Source: Pseudomonas sp. B28(2017)
GTDB taxonomy: Bacteria > Pseudomonadota > Gammaproteobacteria > Pseudomonadales > Pseudomonadaceae
Direction: 5' to 3'
Length of the DNA: 64,000 bases
Assembly: GCF_002113025.1 (NCBI RefSeq)
Contig: NZ_NEJH01000006.1
Span: 1 to 64,000 of the forward strand
Every line of letters starts with the position of its first letter. Position 1 is the first letter of the stretch. The notes below the pieces were generated by a model. It searched no databases and was not told the DNA's origin. It was given only the letters and a program-made list of their open reading frames with translations. Of the stretch, positions 57,260 to 64,000 are shown one piece after another. A program made the translations under genes and the position numbers.

Positions 57260-58327
57260 ATGACTGCCTTGAAGAACGACCGTTTCCTGCGCGCCCTGCT
57301 CAAGCAACCCGTAGACGTCACCCCCGTGTGGATGATGCGTCAGGCCGGTCGCTACCTGCCTGAATATCGCGCCAGCCGCTCCAAGGCCGGCGACTTCATG
57401 AGCCTGTGCATGAACCCGGCGTTCGCTTGCGAAGTCACGCTGCAGCCGCTCGACCGCTACCCGCAACTGGACGCGGCGATCCTCTTTTCCGACATCCTGA
57501 CCATCCCCGATGCCATGGGGCAGGGTCTGTACTTCGAAAGCGGCGAAGGTCCGCGTTTCAAGAAAGTCGTCAGCACCCTGGCCGACATCGAAGCCCTGCC
57601 GATTCCCGACCCGCAGAAAGACCTGGGTTACGTGATGGACGCGGTCAGCACCATTCGCCGGGAACTGAACGGCCGTGTGCCGTTGATCGGCTTCTCCGGC
57701 AGCCCGTGGACCCTGGCCACCTACATGGTTGAAGGCGGTTCGTCGAAAGACTTCCGCAAGACCAAGGCCATGCTCTACGACAACCCGCAAGCCATGCACC
57801 TGCTGCTGGACAAGCTCGCGCAATCGGTCACCAGCTACCTCAATGGCCAGATCAAGGCCGGTGCCCAAGCGGTGCAGGTCTTCGACACCTGGGGCGGCAA
57901 CCTGTCCGCCGCGGCGTATCAGGAATTCTCCCTGGCCTACATGAAGAAAATCGTCAGCGGCCTGATCCGCGAGCACGAAGGTCGCAAGGTACCGGTGATC
58001 CTGTTCACCAAGAACGGCGGCCTGTGGCTGGAAAGCATCGCCGAGGCTGGCGCCGATGCCCTCGGCCTGGACTGGACTTGCGACATCGGCAACGCCCGCG
58101 CCCGTGTCGGCGACAAGGTTGCCTTGCAAGGCAACATGGACCCGACCGTGCTCTACGCCAAACCGGAAGCCATTCGCGCTGAAGTCGGGCGCATTCTGGC
58201 CAGCTACGGCAAGGGCAGCGGCCACGTGTTCAACCTCGGCCATGGCATCACGCCGGAAGTTGATCCGGAACACGCCGGTGCATTCCTGCGTGCCGTGCAT
58301 GAATTGTCGGCGCAGTATCACGAGTGA
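57260..58327 (+). CDS. hemE: uroporphyrinogen decarboxylase
   Basis: Removes four acetate carboxyls from uroporphyrinogen III to give coproporphyrinogen III in heme synthesis. 355 residues; signature WMMRQAGRYLPEYRASR (about 24-40) with the substrate-anchoring Arg residues, GFSGSPWTLATYMVEG, and FNLGHGITPEVDPEHAG near the end. Followed by a strong terminator. Confidence 0.98.
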   Translation: MTALKNDRFLRALLKQPVDVTPVWMMRQAGRYLPEYRASRSKAGDFMSLCMNPAFACEVTLQPLDRYPQLDAAILFSDILTIPDAMGQGLYFESGEGPRFKKVVSTLADIEALPIPDPQKDLGYVMDAVSTIRRELNGRVPLIGFSGSPWTLATYMVEGGSSKDFRKTKAMLYDNPQAMHLLLDKLAQSVTSYLNGQIKAGAQAVQVFDTWGGNLSAAAYQEFSLAYMKKIVSGLIREHEGRKVPVILFTKNGGLWLESIAEAGADALGLDWTCDIGNARARVGDKVALQGNMDPTVLYAKPEAIRAEVGRILASYGKGSGHVFNLGHGITPEVDPEHAGAFLRAVHELSAQYHE

Positions 58328-58339
58328 TCGCTGCTCCAT

Positions 58340-58371
58340 AAAAAACGCCCGGTCTATGCCGGGCGTTTTTG
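58340..58371. terminator. intrinsic terminator of hemE
   Basis: ACGCCCGG-TCTATG-CCGGGCGT stem with A-run before and five T after, 12 bases past the hemE stop. Being A- and T-flanked it can also end the MFS transcript from the other strand. Confidence 0.92.
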
Positions 58372-58388
58372 TATGCGCAGATTGAAAT

Positions 58389-58407
58389 GTGGGTGCGGGC
58401 TTGCCTA
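58389..58407. repeat. degenerate REP remnant
   Basis: TGTGGGTGCGGGCTTGCCT, one half of a GGGCTTGCCC-class REP, abutting the MFS stop codon. Confidence 0.45.
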
Positions 58408-59679
58408 TACCGTTACACCACTTAAAGGCGGCAGCTTTGCCAGTTTCAACGCAATCAACAACGCCACCACCAGCAACCCGCCAATGAACAGCCCGATGCC
58501 GTTCCAGCCACCCAGATGCCAGAACACCCCACCGGCCGTTCCAGCAATACTCGACCCGGCGTAGTAGCTGAACAGGTACAGCGACGATGCCTGCCCCTTG
58601 GCCTTGGTGGCGCGGCGGCCAATCCAGCTGCTGGCCACCGAATGGGCGCCGAAGAAGCCGAAGGTGAACACCAGCATGCCGATGATCACCAGCGGCAGCG
58701 GCGTGAACATCGTCAGGGCAAGACCGGCGATCATCAGTGCAATGGTGCTCCAGAGCATTTTGCGTCGACCGAGCTTGTCGGCCAAGGCACCGATTTTCGC
58801 TGAGCTGTAGATGCCCGACAGGTACACCACCGAGAGCATTCCGACGAAGGCCTGTTCCATGTGATACGGCTCGGCCAGCAGGCGATAGCCAATGTAGTTG
58901 AACAGTGTGACGAACGCACCCATCAGCACAAAGGCTTCAAGGAACAGCAGCGGCAGGCCGGCGTCGCGAAAGTGCATGGTGAAGCCGTCGAGCAGGCTGC
59001 GCGGGTGCAGCGAGCGGGCGCGGAAGTTGCGCGACTCGGGGAGGATTTTCCAGAACACCGCCGCCGCAATCAGGGCCAGGCCGCCGATCACCAGCATTGC
59101 CGTGTGCCAACTGACAAAGTCGATCAGCACCCCGGTAATCAGGCGCCCGCACATCCCGCCAATCGCGTTGCCGCCGATGTACAACCCCATCGCCAGACCA
59201 ATGTGTTGCGGGTGAATCTCTTCGCTCAGGTAGGTCATGGCGACCGCCGCCAGGCCGCTCAAAGACAGCCCCACCAACGCCCGCATCGCCAGCACCGCGT
59301 GCCAGCTCGGCAGCATCGCACTGGCAATGGTGCACAGGGCCGCAGCGAACAGCGCGGCGACCATCACCGGCTTGCGCCCGACGCGGTCGGAGATCGGCCC
59401 GGTGATCAGCAGGCCGAAAGCGAGCATGCCGGTGGCCACGGAAAGGATCAGGCTGCTTTGCGCCGCGTTGATGGAATATTCGTAGGACAACAGCGGCATC
59501 ATCGGTTGTACGCAGTAGAGCAGGGCGAAGGTCGCAAAGCCGCCGCAGAACAGTGCCAGCACCGTGCGCATGAATGCCGGCGTGCCTTTTTCGATGTAGA
59601 TCTCTTTCAGTTCGACGACGGCATCGTCCAATGCGGCGGGAGGAACTTCATGGGCGAGTGGAGCGACAGCAGTTTTCAC
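58405..59679 (-). CDS. MFS transporter, YnfM-like
   Basis: Inner-membrane major-facilitator protein, 424 residues, about twelve hydrophobic segments after a 35-residue cytosolic lead (ELKEIYIEKGTPAFMRTV). The motif between helices 2 and 3 is ISDRVGRKPVM, typical of MFS drug/sugar-efflux groups. Closest family by eye is YnfM/arabinose-efflux type. It is divergent from a LysR gene, as ynfM is from ynfL in E. coli. Substrate unknown. Confidence 0.88.
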   Translation of the reverse strand: MKTAVAPLAHEVPPAALDDAVVELKEIYIEKGTPAFMRTVLALFCGGFATFALLYCVQPMMPLLSYEYSINAAQSSLILSVATGMLAFGLLITGPISDRVGRKPVMVAALFAAALCTIASAMLPSWHAVLAMRALVGLSLSGLAAVAMTYLSEEIHPQHIGLAMGLYIGGNAIGGMCGRLITGVLIDFVSWHTAMLVIGGLALIAAAVFWKILPESRNFRARSLHPRSLLDGFTMHFRDAGLPLLFLEAFVLMGAFVTLFNYIGYRLLAEPYHMEQAFVGMLSVVYLSGIYSSAKIGALADKLGRRKMLWSTIALMIAGLALTMFTPLPLVIIGMLVFTFGFFGAHSVASSWIGRRATKAKGQASSLYLFSYYAGSSIAGTAGGVFWHLGGWNGIGLFIGGLLVVALLIALKLAKLPPLSGVTV

Positions 59680-59726
59680 GGTGGACCTCGGAGGAGCGCA
59701 GCCGGTCAGGCAATGAAAAAAGCATA

Positions 59727-59757
59727 TAGCTGGCTAATGATTCAATCCAATATATTG
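59727..59757. promoter_or_regulatory. operator-like palindromes between MFS and LysR genes
   Basis: TAGC-TG-GCTA (59727-59736) and the perfect palindrome CAATATATTG (59748-59757) lie in the 119-base divergent gap, where a LysR protein would be expected to bind. The region is notably AT-rich for this genome. Confidence 0.35.
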
Positions 59758-59798
59758 TTCGACCTGTTTGATAGCTTCTACGACTTAATGAGGTTTTC

Positions 59799-60692
59799 AT
59801 GGAATTGCGTCATCTGCGCTACTTCATCGCCGTCGCCGAAGAACTGCACTTCGGCCGCGCCGCACAGGTGCTGGGCATCTCCCAGCCACCGCTGAGCCAG
59901 CAAATTCAGGCGCTGGAACAGGAAGTCGGCGCCCGGCTGTTCGAGCGTACCAATCGTCGGGTCGAGCTGAGCGAGGCCGGTCGGCTGTTTCTGGAGGAGG
60001 CGCGGCGGGTGCTGGCGCAGGTCGACAAAGCGGCGGATGTCGCCCGACGGGCGCAACTGGGTGAGCTGGGTGAGCTGAAAATCGGCTTCACCTCGTCGGC
60101 GCCGTTCAACTCGACCATTCCTCAAGCGATCTTCTCGTTCCGTCAGCGCTTCCCGGCGGTACACCTGAACCTGCGGGAAATGAGCAGCACCCAGGTGGCC
60201 GATGCGCTGGTGGACGAGTCGATTGAAGTCGGGATCATGCGCCCGCTCGGGCTGCCGGACTGCCTCAGCGTGGTCGAGCTGATGCGCGAACCACTGGTCG
60301 CGGTGCTCAGCTCCAAGCACCCGTTGGTAGAGGGCAGCGAGGAGGGCTTGTTTCTGTCAGCCCTGGCCCTTGAGCCCTTTGTGTTTTTTCCACGCAGTTA
60401 TGGCAGTGGTCTGTATGCGCAGCTGCTCAGCCTGGCCAGGGATGCCGGCTTCAGCCCTCACTTCGCCCAAGAAGCGGGCGAGGCGATGACGATCATTGGT
60501 CTAGTGGCAGCGGGGTTGGGTGTTTCGGTGCTGCCGGCGTCTTATCAGCGGATGCGCATTGATGGTGTGGTCTATCGACCGCTGCTGGATCCGGCGGCGG
60601 TGTCGGCGGTTTGGTTGGTGCAGCGCAAGGATCAGAAGTCGGCGATGGCCAAGGCGTTTGTGGAGTTGTTGACGCGTAAGCTGACGCCCTGA
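59799..60692 (+). CDS. LysR-family transcriptional regulator
   Basis: 297 residues. N-terminal winged helix (MELRHLRYFIAVAEELHFGRAA...ISQPPLSQQIQALE) and a two-lobe effector domain starting LKIGFTSSAPF at about 92, of the BenM/CatM-like subgroup. It stands divergent to the MFS gene, which it probably controls. Ligand unknown. Confidence 0.92.
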   Translation: MELRHLRYFIAVAEELHFGRAAQVLGISQPPLSQQIQALEQEVGARLFERTNRRVELSEAGRLFLEEARRVLAQVDKAADVARRAQLGELGELKIGFTSSAPFNSTIPQAIFSFRQRFPAVHLNLREMSSTQVADALVDESIEVGIMRPLGLPDCLSVVELMREPLVAVLSSKHPLVEGSEEGLFLSALALEPFVFFPRSYGSGLYAQLLSLARDAGFSPHFAQEAGEAMTIIGLVAAGLGVSVLPASYQRMRIDGVVYRPLLDPAAVSAVWLVQRKDQKSAMAKAFVELLTRKLTP

Positions 60693-60779
60693 TACTCAAC
60701 ATTTTTGGATGGTGGCCTTTAGCCTTTTCCCGATCGGACGATAACCATTTCTGGATTCATCAAACTATGGAGAGACAGG

Positions 60780-61223
60780 ATGTTCAAGCAATTAACCTTC
60801 ACCGCTTTGCTGGCATTGACCGCTCTGACTGGTGGTTGTGCTTCGGTAAAAATGGCGGATGAAAGCCAGGATGCTCAGGCCAAAACATTCCAAGTGGCCC
60901 CGGATAAAGCTCACATCTACGTTTATCGCAACGAAAGCATGGGTGCTGGCGTGAAAATGCCTGTGGCGCTGAACGGCAAGCCTGTAGGAGAGACCGTCGC
61001 CAAGTCTTATCTGATGCTGTCAGTCCCGGCCGGTCAGCAGACTTTGGTGTCTTCCGCGGAAAACGATTCGGAACTGAAACTCACCGCTGAAGCCGGTAAA
61101 AACTACTTTGTCTGGCAGGAAGTAAAAATGGGTTTCATCAAGGCGCGTAACAGCCTGCAAGTCGTCGACGACAAGACCGGTCGCGCTGGCGTTACCGAAA
61201 GCAAGCTGATTCAGGCTCAGTAA
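60780..61223 (+). CDS. DUF2846-type lipoprotein
   Basis: 147 residues. The signal sequence ends in lipobox LTGGC (Cys20); Ala at +2 suggests outer-membrane sorting. The mature part (AHIYVYRNESMGAGVKMPVALNGKPVGE, then YLMLSVPAGQQTL) has the beta-rich DUF2846 pattern. No function is established. GAGAGACAGG precedes the ATG, and a strong terminator follows. Confidence 0.85.
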   Translation: MFKQLTFTALLALTALTGGCASVKMADESQDAQAKTFQVAPDKAHIYVYRNESMGAGVKMPVALNGKPVGETVAKSYLMLSVPAGQQTLVSSAENDSELKLTAEAGKNYFVWQEVKMGFIKARNSLQVVDDKTGRAGVTESKLIQAQ

Positions 61224-61277
61224 GCTTCATTTCGAGCAGAACTCTCCATGCTGCCGAAAGGGGCATGTGGACTGCGG

Positions 61278-61302
61278 GGCGCCGAAAGGCGCCTTTTCGT
61301 TT
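61278..61302. terminator. intrinsic terminator between convergent genes
   Basis: GGCGCC-GAAA-GGCGCC with a GNRA tetraloop, followed by TTTTCGTTTTT. It lies between the convergent lipoprotein and ketosynthase genes. Confidence 0.85.
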
Positions 61303-61308
61303 TTGGCT

Positions 61309-62535
61309 CTACGCCCAGCGCTTGAAAATCAGCGACGTATTCACCCCGCCAAACGCAAAGTTGTTGTTCATCACGTACCGGTTGCTCATCTGCCGGAACT
61401 CGCCGCGCAGGTAGTCGAGTTTGCCGCAGTGCGGGTCGACTTCGTCGAGGTTGAAGGTGTGGGCGTAGAGGTCGCGGTTGAGCATTTCGATGCTGAACCA
61501 GGATTCCAGCGCACCGCAGGCGCCGAGGGTGTGGCCGAGGAAGCTTTTCTGCGAGCTGATCGGCATGTGCTCGCCGAACAGGCTGCTGGTGGCCAGGGTT
61601 TCGGCGATGTCGCCCTGTTCGGTAGCGGTGCCGTGGCCGTTGACGTAGCCGATGTCCGAAGGTTTCAGCCCGGCGTCTTCCAGGGCCAGTTCCATGGCCC
61701 GGCGCATGGTGATTTGTTCGGGGCGGGTGGTGTGCTGGCCGTCGGCGTTGCTGCCGAAACCGACGATCTCGGCATGGATGCGTGCGCCACGGGCCAGGGC
61801 GTGCTCCAGTTCTTCGAGCACAAGCATACCGCCGCCTTCGCCGATCACCAGGCCATCGCGTGCGGTGTCGTAAGGGCGCGGGCTGCGTTGCGGGGTATCG
61901 TTTTTCAGGCTGGTGGCGTAGAGCGCGTCGAAGACCATGGCTTCGGTCGGGCACAGTTCTTCGGCGCCTCCAGCGAGCATCAGCGGCAGGCGCCCGAACT
62001 TGATGGCTTCGTAGGCATAGCCGATGCCCTGGCTACCGCTGGTGCAGGCGCTGGAGGTGGGAATCAGACGACCGGTGAGGCCGAAGAAGATGCTGATGTT
62101 CGCCGCGGTGGTGTGCGGCATCATGCGCACGTAGGAGTTGGCGTTCAGGCCTTCGGCCACCGAGTTGAGCAGCATGTTGCCGAACGCCTTGATCTCGTCG
62201 GTGCTGCCGGTGGAGGAGCCGCAGGCGACGCCCATGCGCCCGTCCTTGATCGACTCGTCGCCCAGCAGGCCGGCGTCGGCCAGCGCTTGCTCGGCAGCGC
62301 CCACAGCCAGCCGCGAGACCCGGCCCATGCTGCGCAGCTGCTTGCGGGTCCAGTGGCTGGGCACCTTGAAGTCATCGATGGGGCCAGCCAGGCGCGTGTT
62401 GAGTTCGGTGAAACGATCCCATTCGCCCATCCGGCGGATGCCACTGCGGTTGGCCGCAAAGTTGCCGGCGATGGTGTCCCAATCGCTGCCCAGTGAGGTG
62501 ATGCCGGCCATGCCGGTGACGACGACGCGCTTCAT
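61309..62535 (-). CDS. beta-ketoacyl-ACP synthase (FabF-like, aryl-polyene ApeR type)
   Basis: 408-residue condensing enzyme. Cys164 in SSACTSGSQG, His301 in NGHGTATEQGD and His335 in FLGHTLGACG complete the Cys-His-His site, so it is catalytically competent and not a chain-length factor. C-terminal NNNFAFGGVNTSL is family typical. It starts in a TGATG overlap with the reductase gene and is the last gene of the operon. The cluster order ketosynthase-dehydratase-reductase-ketosynthase matches apeO-P-Q-R. A stray fatty-acid role cannot be excluded. Confidence 0.85.
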   Translation of the reverse strand: MKRVVVTGMAGITSLGSDWDTIAGNFAANRSGIRRMGEWDRFTELNTRLAGPIDDFKVPSHWTRKQLRSMGRVSRLAVGAAEQALADAGLLGDESIKDGRMGVACGSSTGSTDEIKAFGNMLLNSVAEGLNANSYVRMMPHTTAANISIFFGLTGRLIPTSSACTSGSQGIGYAYEAIKFGRLPLMLAGGAEELCPTEAMVFDALYATSLKNDTPQRSPRPYDTARDGLVIGEGGGMLVLEELEHALARGARIHAEIVGFGSNADGQHTTRPEQITMRRAMELALEDAGLKPSDIGYVNGHGTATEQGDIAETLATSSLFGEHMPISSQKSFLGHTLGACGALESWFSIEMLNRDLYAHTFNLDEVDPHCGKLDYLRGEFRQMSNRYVMNNNFAFGGVNTSLIFKRWA

Positions 62536-63263
62536 CAGCACAGGCCTCCATTGACGGCCAGAACCTGCCGGGTGATGTACGAGGCTTCCGCCGACATCAG
62601 GAAATTCACCGCGCCGGCCACCTCTTCAGGGGTGCCCATGCGTTGTGCGGGGATCATTTTCATCAGTTCTTCCACCGGCACGTTTTCGTCGAGCATAGCG
62701 GTGTCGATCAGGCCGGGTGCGACACAGTTGACGGTGATTTTGCGCTTGCCCAATTCGATCGCCAGTGCCTTGGCCGCGCCGATCAACCCGGCCTTGGAGG
62801 CGCTGTAGTTGACCTGGCCACGGTTGCCGATCAGCCCTGAAACCGAGGTGATGCAGACAATCCGCCCGGCAGCGCGACGGCGAATCATCGGCATCATCAC
62901 CGGGTGCAGCACGTTGTAGAAACCGTCGAGGTTGGTGCGCATCACCACATCCCAGTCTTCCTCGCTCAAGGCCGGAAAAGCACCGTCGCGGGTCAGGCCG
63001 GCATTGAGCACCACGCCGTAATAGGCACCGTGGGTTTCCACGTCTGCTTCGAGAATTTCCTTGCAGCGCGCGCGGTCGGCCACGTCGAACTGGAGGATGC
63101 GCGCACGACGGCCCAAGGCCTCGATTTCGGTTTTGACGGCTTCGGCGTCGGCCAGGCCACTGCGGCAATGCAGCACGATGTCGTGCCCGGCCTGGGCCAG
63201 GCGCAAGGCGATGGCGCGGCCGATGCCACGGCTGGAACCGGTGACCAGTACGGATTCAGTCAT
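62535..63263 (-). CDS. 3-ketoacyl-ACP reductase (FabG-like, aryl-polyene ApeQ type)
   Basis: 242-residue short-chain dehydrogenase. Cofactor motif TGSSRGIG (8-15), NAG at 87-89, catalytic Ser140, Tyr153 and Lys157 (YSASK) are intact. The genuine fabG of fatty-acid synthesis is normally beside acpP-fabF elsewhere; this copy sits in a polyene-type operon. Coupled to both neighbours by stop-start overlaps. Confidence 0.87.
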   Translation of the reverse strand: MTESVLVTGSSRGIGRAIALRLAQAGHDIVLHCRSGLADAEAVKTEIEALGRRARILQFDVADRARCKEILEADVETHGAYYGVVLNAGLTRDGAFPALSEEDWDVVMRTNLDGFYNVLHPVMMPMIRRRAAGRIVCITSVSGLIGNRGQVNYSASKAGLIGAAKALAIELGKRKITVNCVAPGLIDTAMLDENVPVEELMKMIPAQRMGTPEEVAGAVNFLMSAEASYITRQVLAVNGGLC

Positions 63264-63721
63264 GACTGGACTCCTTCGGGTTCATGGAGATATTGGGCGG
63301 CCTGGGGTGGGCGATACACGTTCAGACGGGCGGTGGCGTGGATCCCCTGGGCGTTGATGTGGCATTCGAACACGCCCATGCCGTTGTCGTCTTCCAGGGA
63401 GCGGATCCCATGGATGGTCAACTCGGTGCCGGCCGGGAAGCTTTCAACGTTGCATTCGAATTTGCGGCTGCCGAGCAGGAAGCCCAATTCCACCGCATCA
63501 CCGCGCTGACGCGCATGGCAACCGGCGAAAGCGGCTACGCTCTGGGCCATCAGTTCGATGCCGACCCAGGCCGGCAGGCTGCCGTCGGGGAGATTGAACA
63601 GGCCATCGGGCTTGACGGTCAGGCGGGTGTGAATCTGCTCTGCATCGAACGCCAGGATCTGATCGATAAGAATCATGTCACCAGCGTGGGGCAGCAGTTC
63701 GGCGAGCGGCCAGTCAATCAT
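63260..63721 (-). CDS. hotdog-fold 3-hydroxyacyl-ACP dehydratase (aryl-polyene ApeP type)
   Basis: 153 residues from ATG 63721 (MIDWPLAELLPHAGDM). His12 in LPHAGDMILID and Glu56 in WVGIELMAQSVAA are the FabZ-type catalytic pair. It is smaller than FabA and fits the ApeP-like dehydratases of aryl polyene and xanthomonadin-type clusters. ATGA overlaps join it to the genes on both sides. Confidence 0.87.
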   Translation of the reverse strand: MIDWPLAELLPHAGDMILIDQILAFDAEQIHTRLTVKPDGLFNLPDGSLPAWVGIELMAQSVAAFAGCHARQRGDAVELGFLLGSRKFECNVESFPAGTELTIHGIRSLEDDNGMGVFECHINAQGIHATARLNVYRPPQAAQYLHEPEGVQS

Positions 63722-64000
63722 GGGGCGTCTCCGATAATCAGGCTGACGTTGTTGCCACCGAAGGCGAAGGAATTGCTCATCAGGTAGCGGGGTGCAATGG
63801 ACGTCAGGCGAGTGGCCGGGGTCACCCATTGCAGCGGCGGCAGTTCGGGGTCGGGCTGCCCGTCCCAGATGTGCGGCGGCAGGGCATGCTCGCGATTGTC
63901 CGGGCTCAGGCTCAACCAGCAGAACGCCGCTTCCAGCGCCCCGGCTGCTCCGAGGGTGTGGCCGGTCATGGGTTTGCTCGACGAACAGGGCACGCCGGCC
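63718..64000 (-). CDS. beta-ketoacyl synthase C-terminal end, partial (ApeO type)
   Basis: Only the last 93 or so codons are in the window. GHTLGAAGALEAAFCWLSL contains the catalytic His, and NSFAFGGNNVSLII is the closing beta-ketoacyl-synthase motif. The gene continues past the right edge, so the start is not seen. Its stop overlaps the dehydratase start. Confidence 0.8.
   Translation of the reverse strand, partial: AGVPCSSSKPMTGHTLGAAGALEAAFCWLSLSPDNREHALPPHIWDGQPDPELPPLQWVTPATRLTSIAPRYLMSNSFAFGGNNVSLIIGDAP

Overview
The window is a stretch of Pseudomonas chromosome, most likely from the P. fluorescens group. Evidence: the whole gene order (hutIG, pip-dtd, opgGH, an amino-acid ABC operon, an MCP, rsmE-tatCBA-hisEI-ubiBJE, the mcl-PHA cluster phaIF/phaD-C2-Z-C1, hslUV, argS, priA, rpmE, malic enzyme, mrcA/pilMNOPQ, aroKB, gltBD, hemE) matches the pseudomonad backbone as I know it from P. 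aeruginosa, and almost every loose intergenic space carries the GTGGGAGCGAGCCTGCTCGCGAA-type REP palindromes typical of fluorescent pseudomonads. No rRNA, tRNA, IS element, prophage or CRISPR array was seen.

Layout. 1-5,983 (+): end of the histidine-utilisation locus (hutI, hutG), an orphan choline/betaine-type binding protein, an HSL-family esterase, proline iminopeptidase and D-aminoacyl-tRNA deacylase. 6,305-13,495 (+): opgGH for periplasmic glucans, then a complete polar amino-acid ABC transporter (binding protein, REP pair, permease, ATPase). 13,599-21,713 (-): chemoreceptor, then a tightly packed run reading ubiE-ubiJ-ubiB-hisI-hisE-tatA-tatB-tatC-rsmE. 21,869-29,068: medium-chain-length PHA metabolism; a small PHA-system protein gene and phaI-phaF run rightward, phaC1-phaZ-phaC2-phaD run leftward and converge on them. 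29,328-36,820 (-): DUF971 protein, hslVU protease, SPOR protein, argS, priA. 37,103-39,596 (+): rpmE, secreted nuclease, malic enzyme. 39,873-42,314 (-): penicillin-binding protein 1A, divergent from pilMNOPQ-aroK-aroB-SPOR/AAA protein (42,528-50,765, +). 51,116-58,327 (+): gltB, gltD, hemE. 58,405-64,000: accessory end with a divergent MFS/LysR pair (YnfM/YnfL-like), a small lipoprotein and, on the minus strand, four translationally coupled fatty-acid-synthase-like genes (ketosynthase, dehydratase, ketoreductase, ketosynthase) that look like the 3' end of an aryl polyene (apeO-P-Q-R type) cluster running off the right edge.

How genes work together: the PHA block holds both synthases, the depolymerase, the TetR regulator and the phasins. 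The tat, ubi and his genes are stacked with 1-8 bp overlaps or short gaps, implying one or a few transcripts. pilM-P overlap by 1-4 bp and pilQ follows 13 bp later as the type IV pilus alignment complex and secretin. Most of the window is conserved housekeeping DNA. The most interesting signals are non-coding: a sigma54-like promoter, folded leader and A-rich Hfq/Crc-type motif at phaC1; REP/REPIN elements placed inside operons; repeated operator-like motifs before the malic enzyme gene; a terminator embedded in signal-peptide codons after rpmE; and the polyene-type cluster end.
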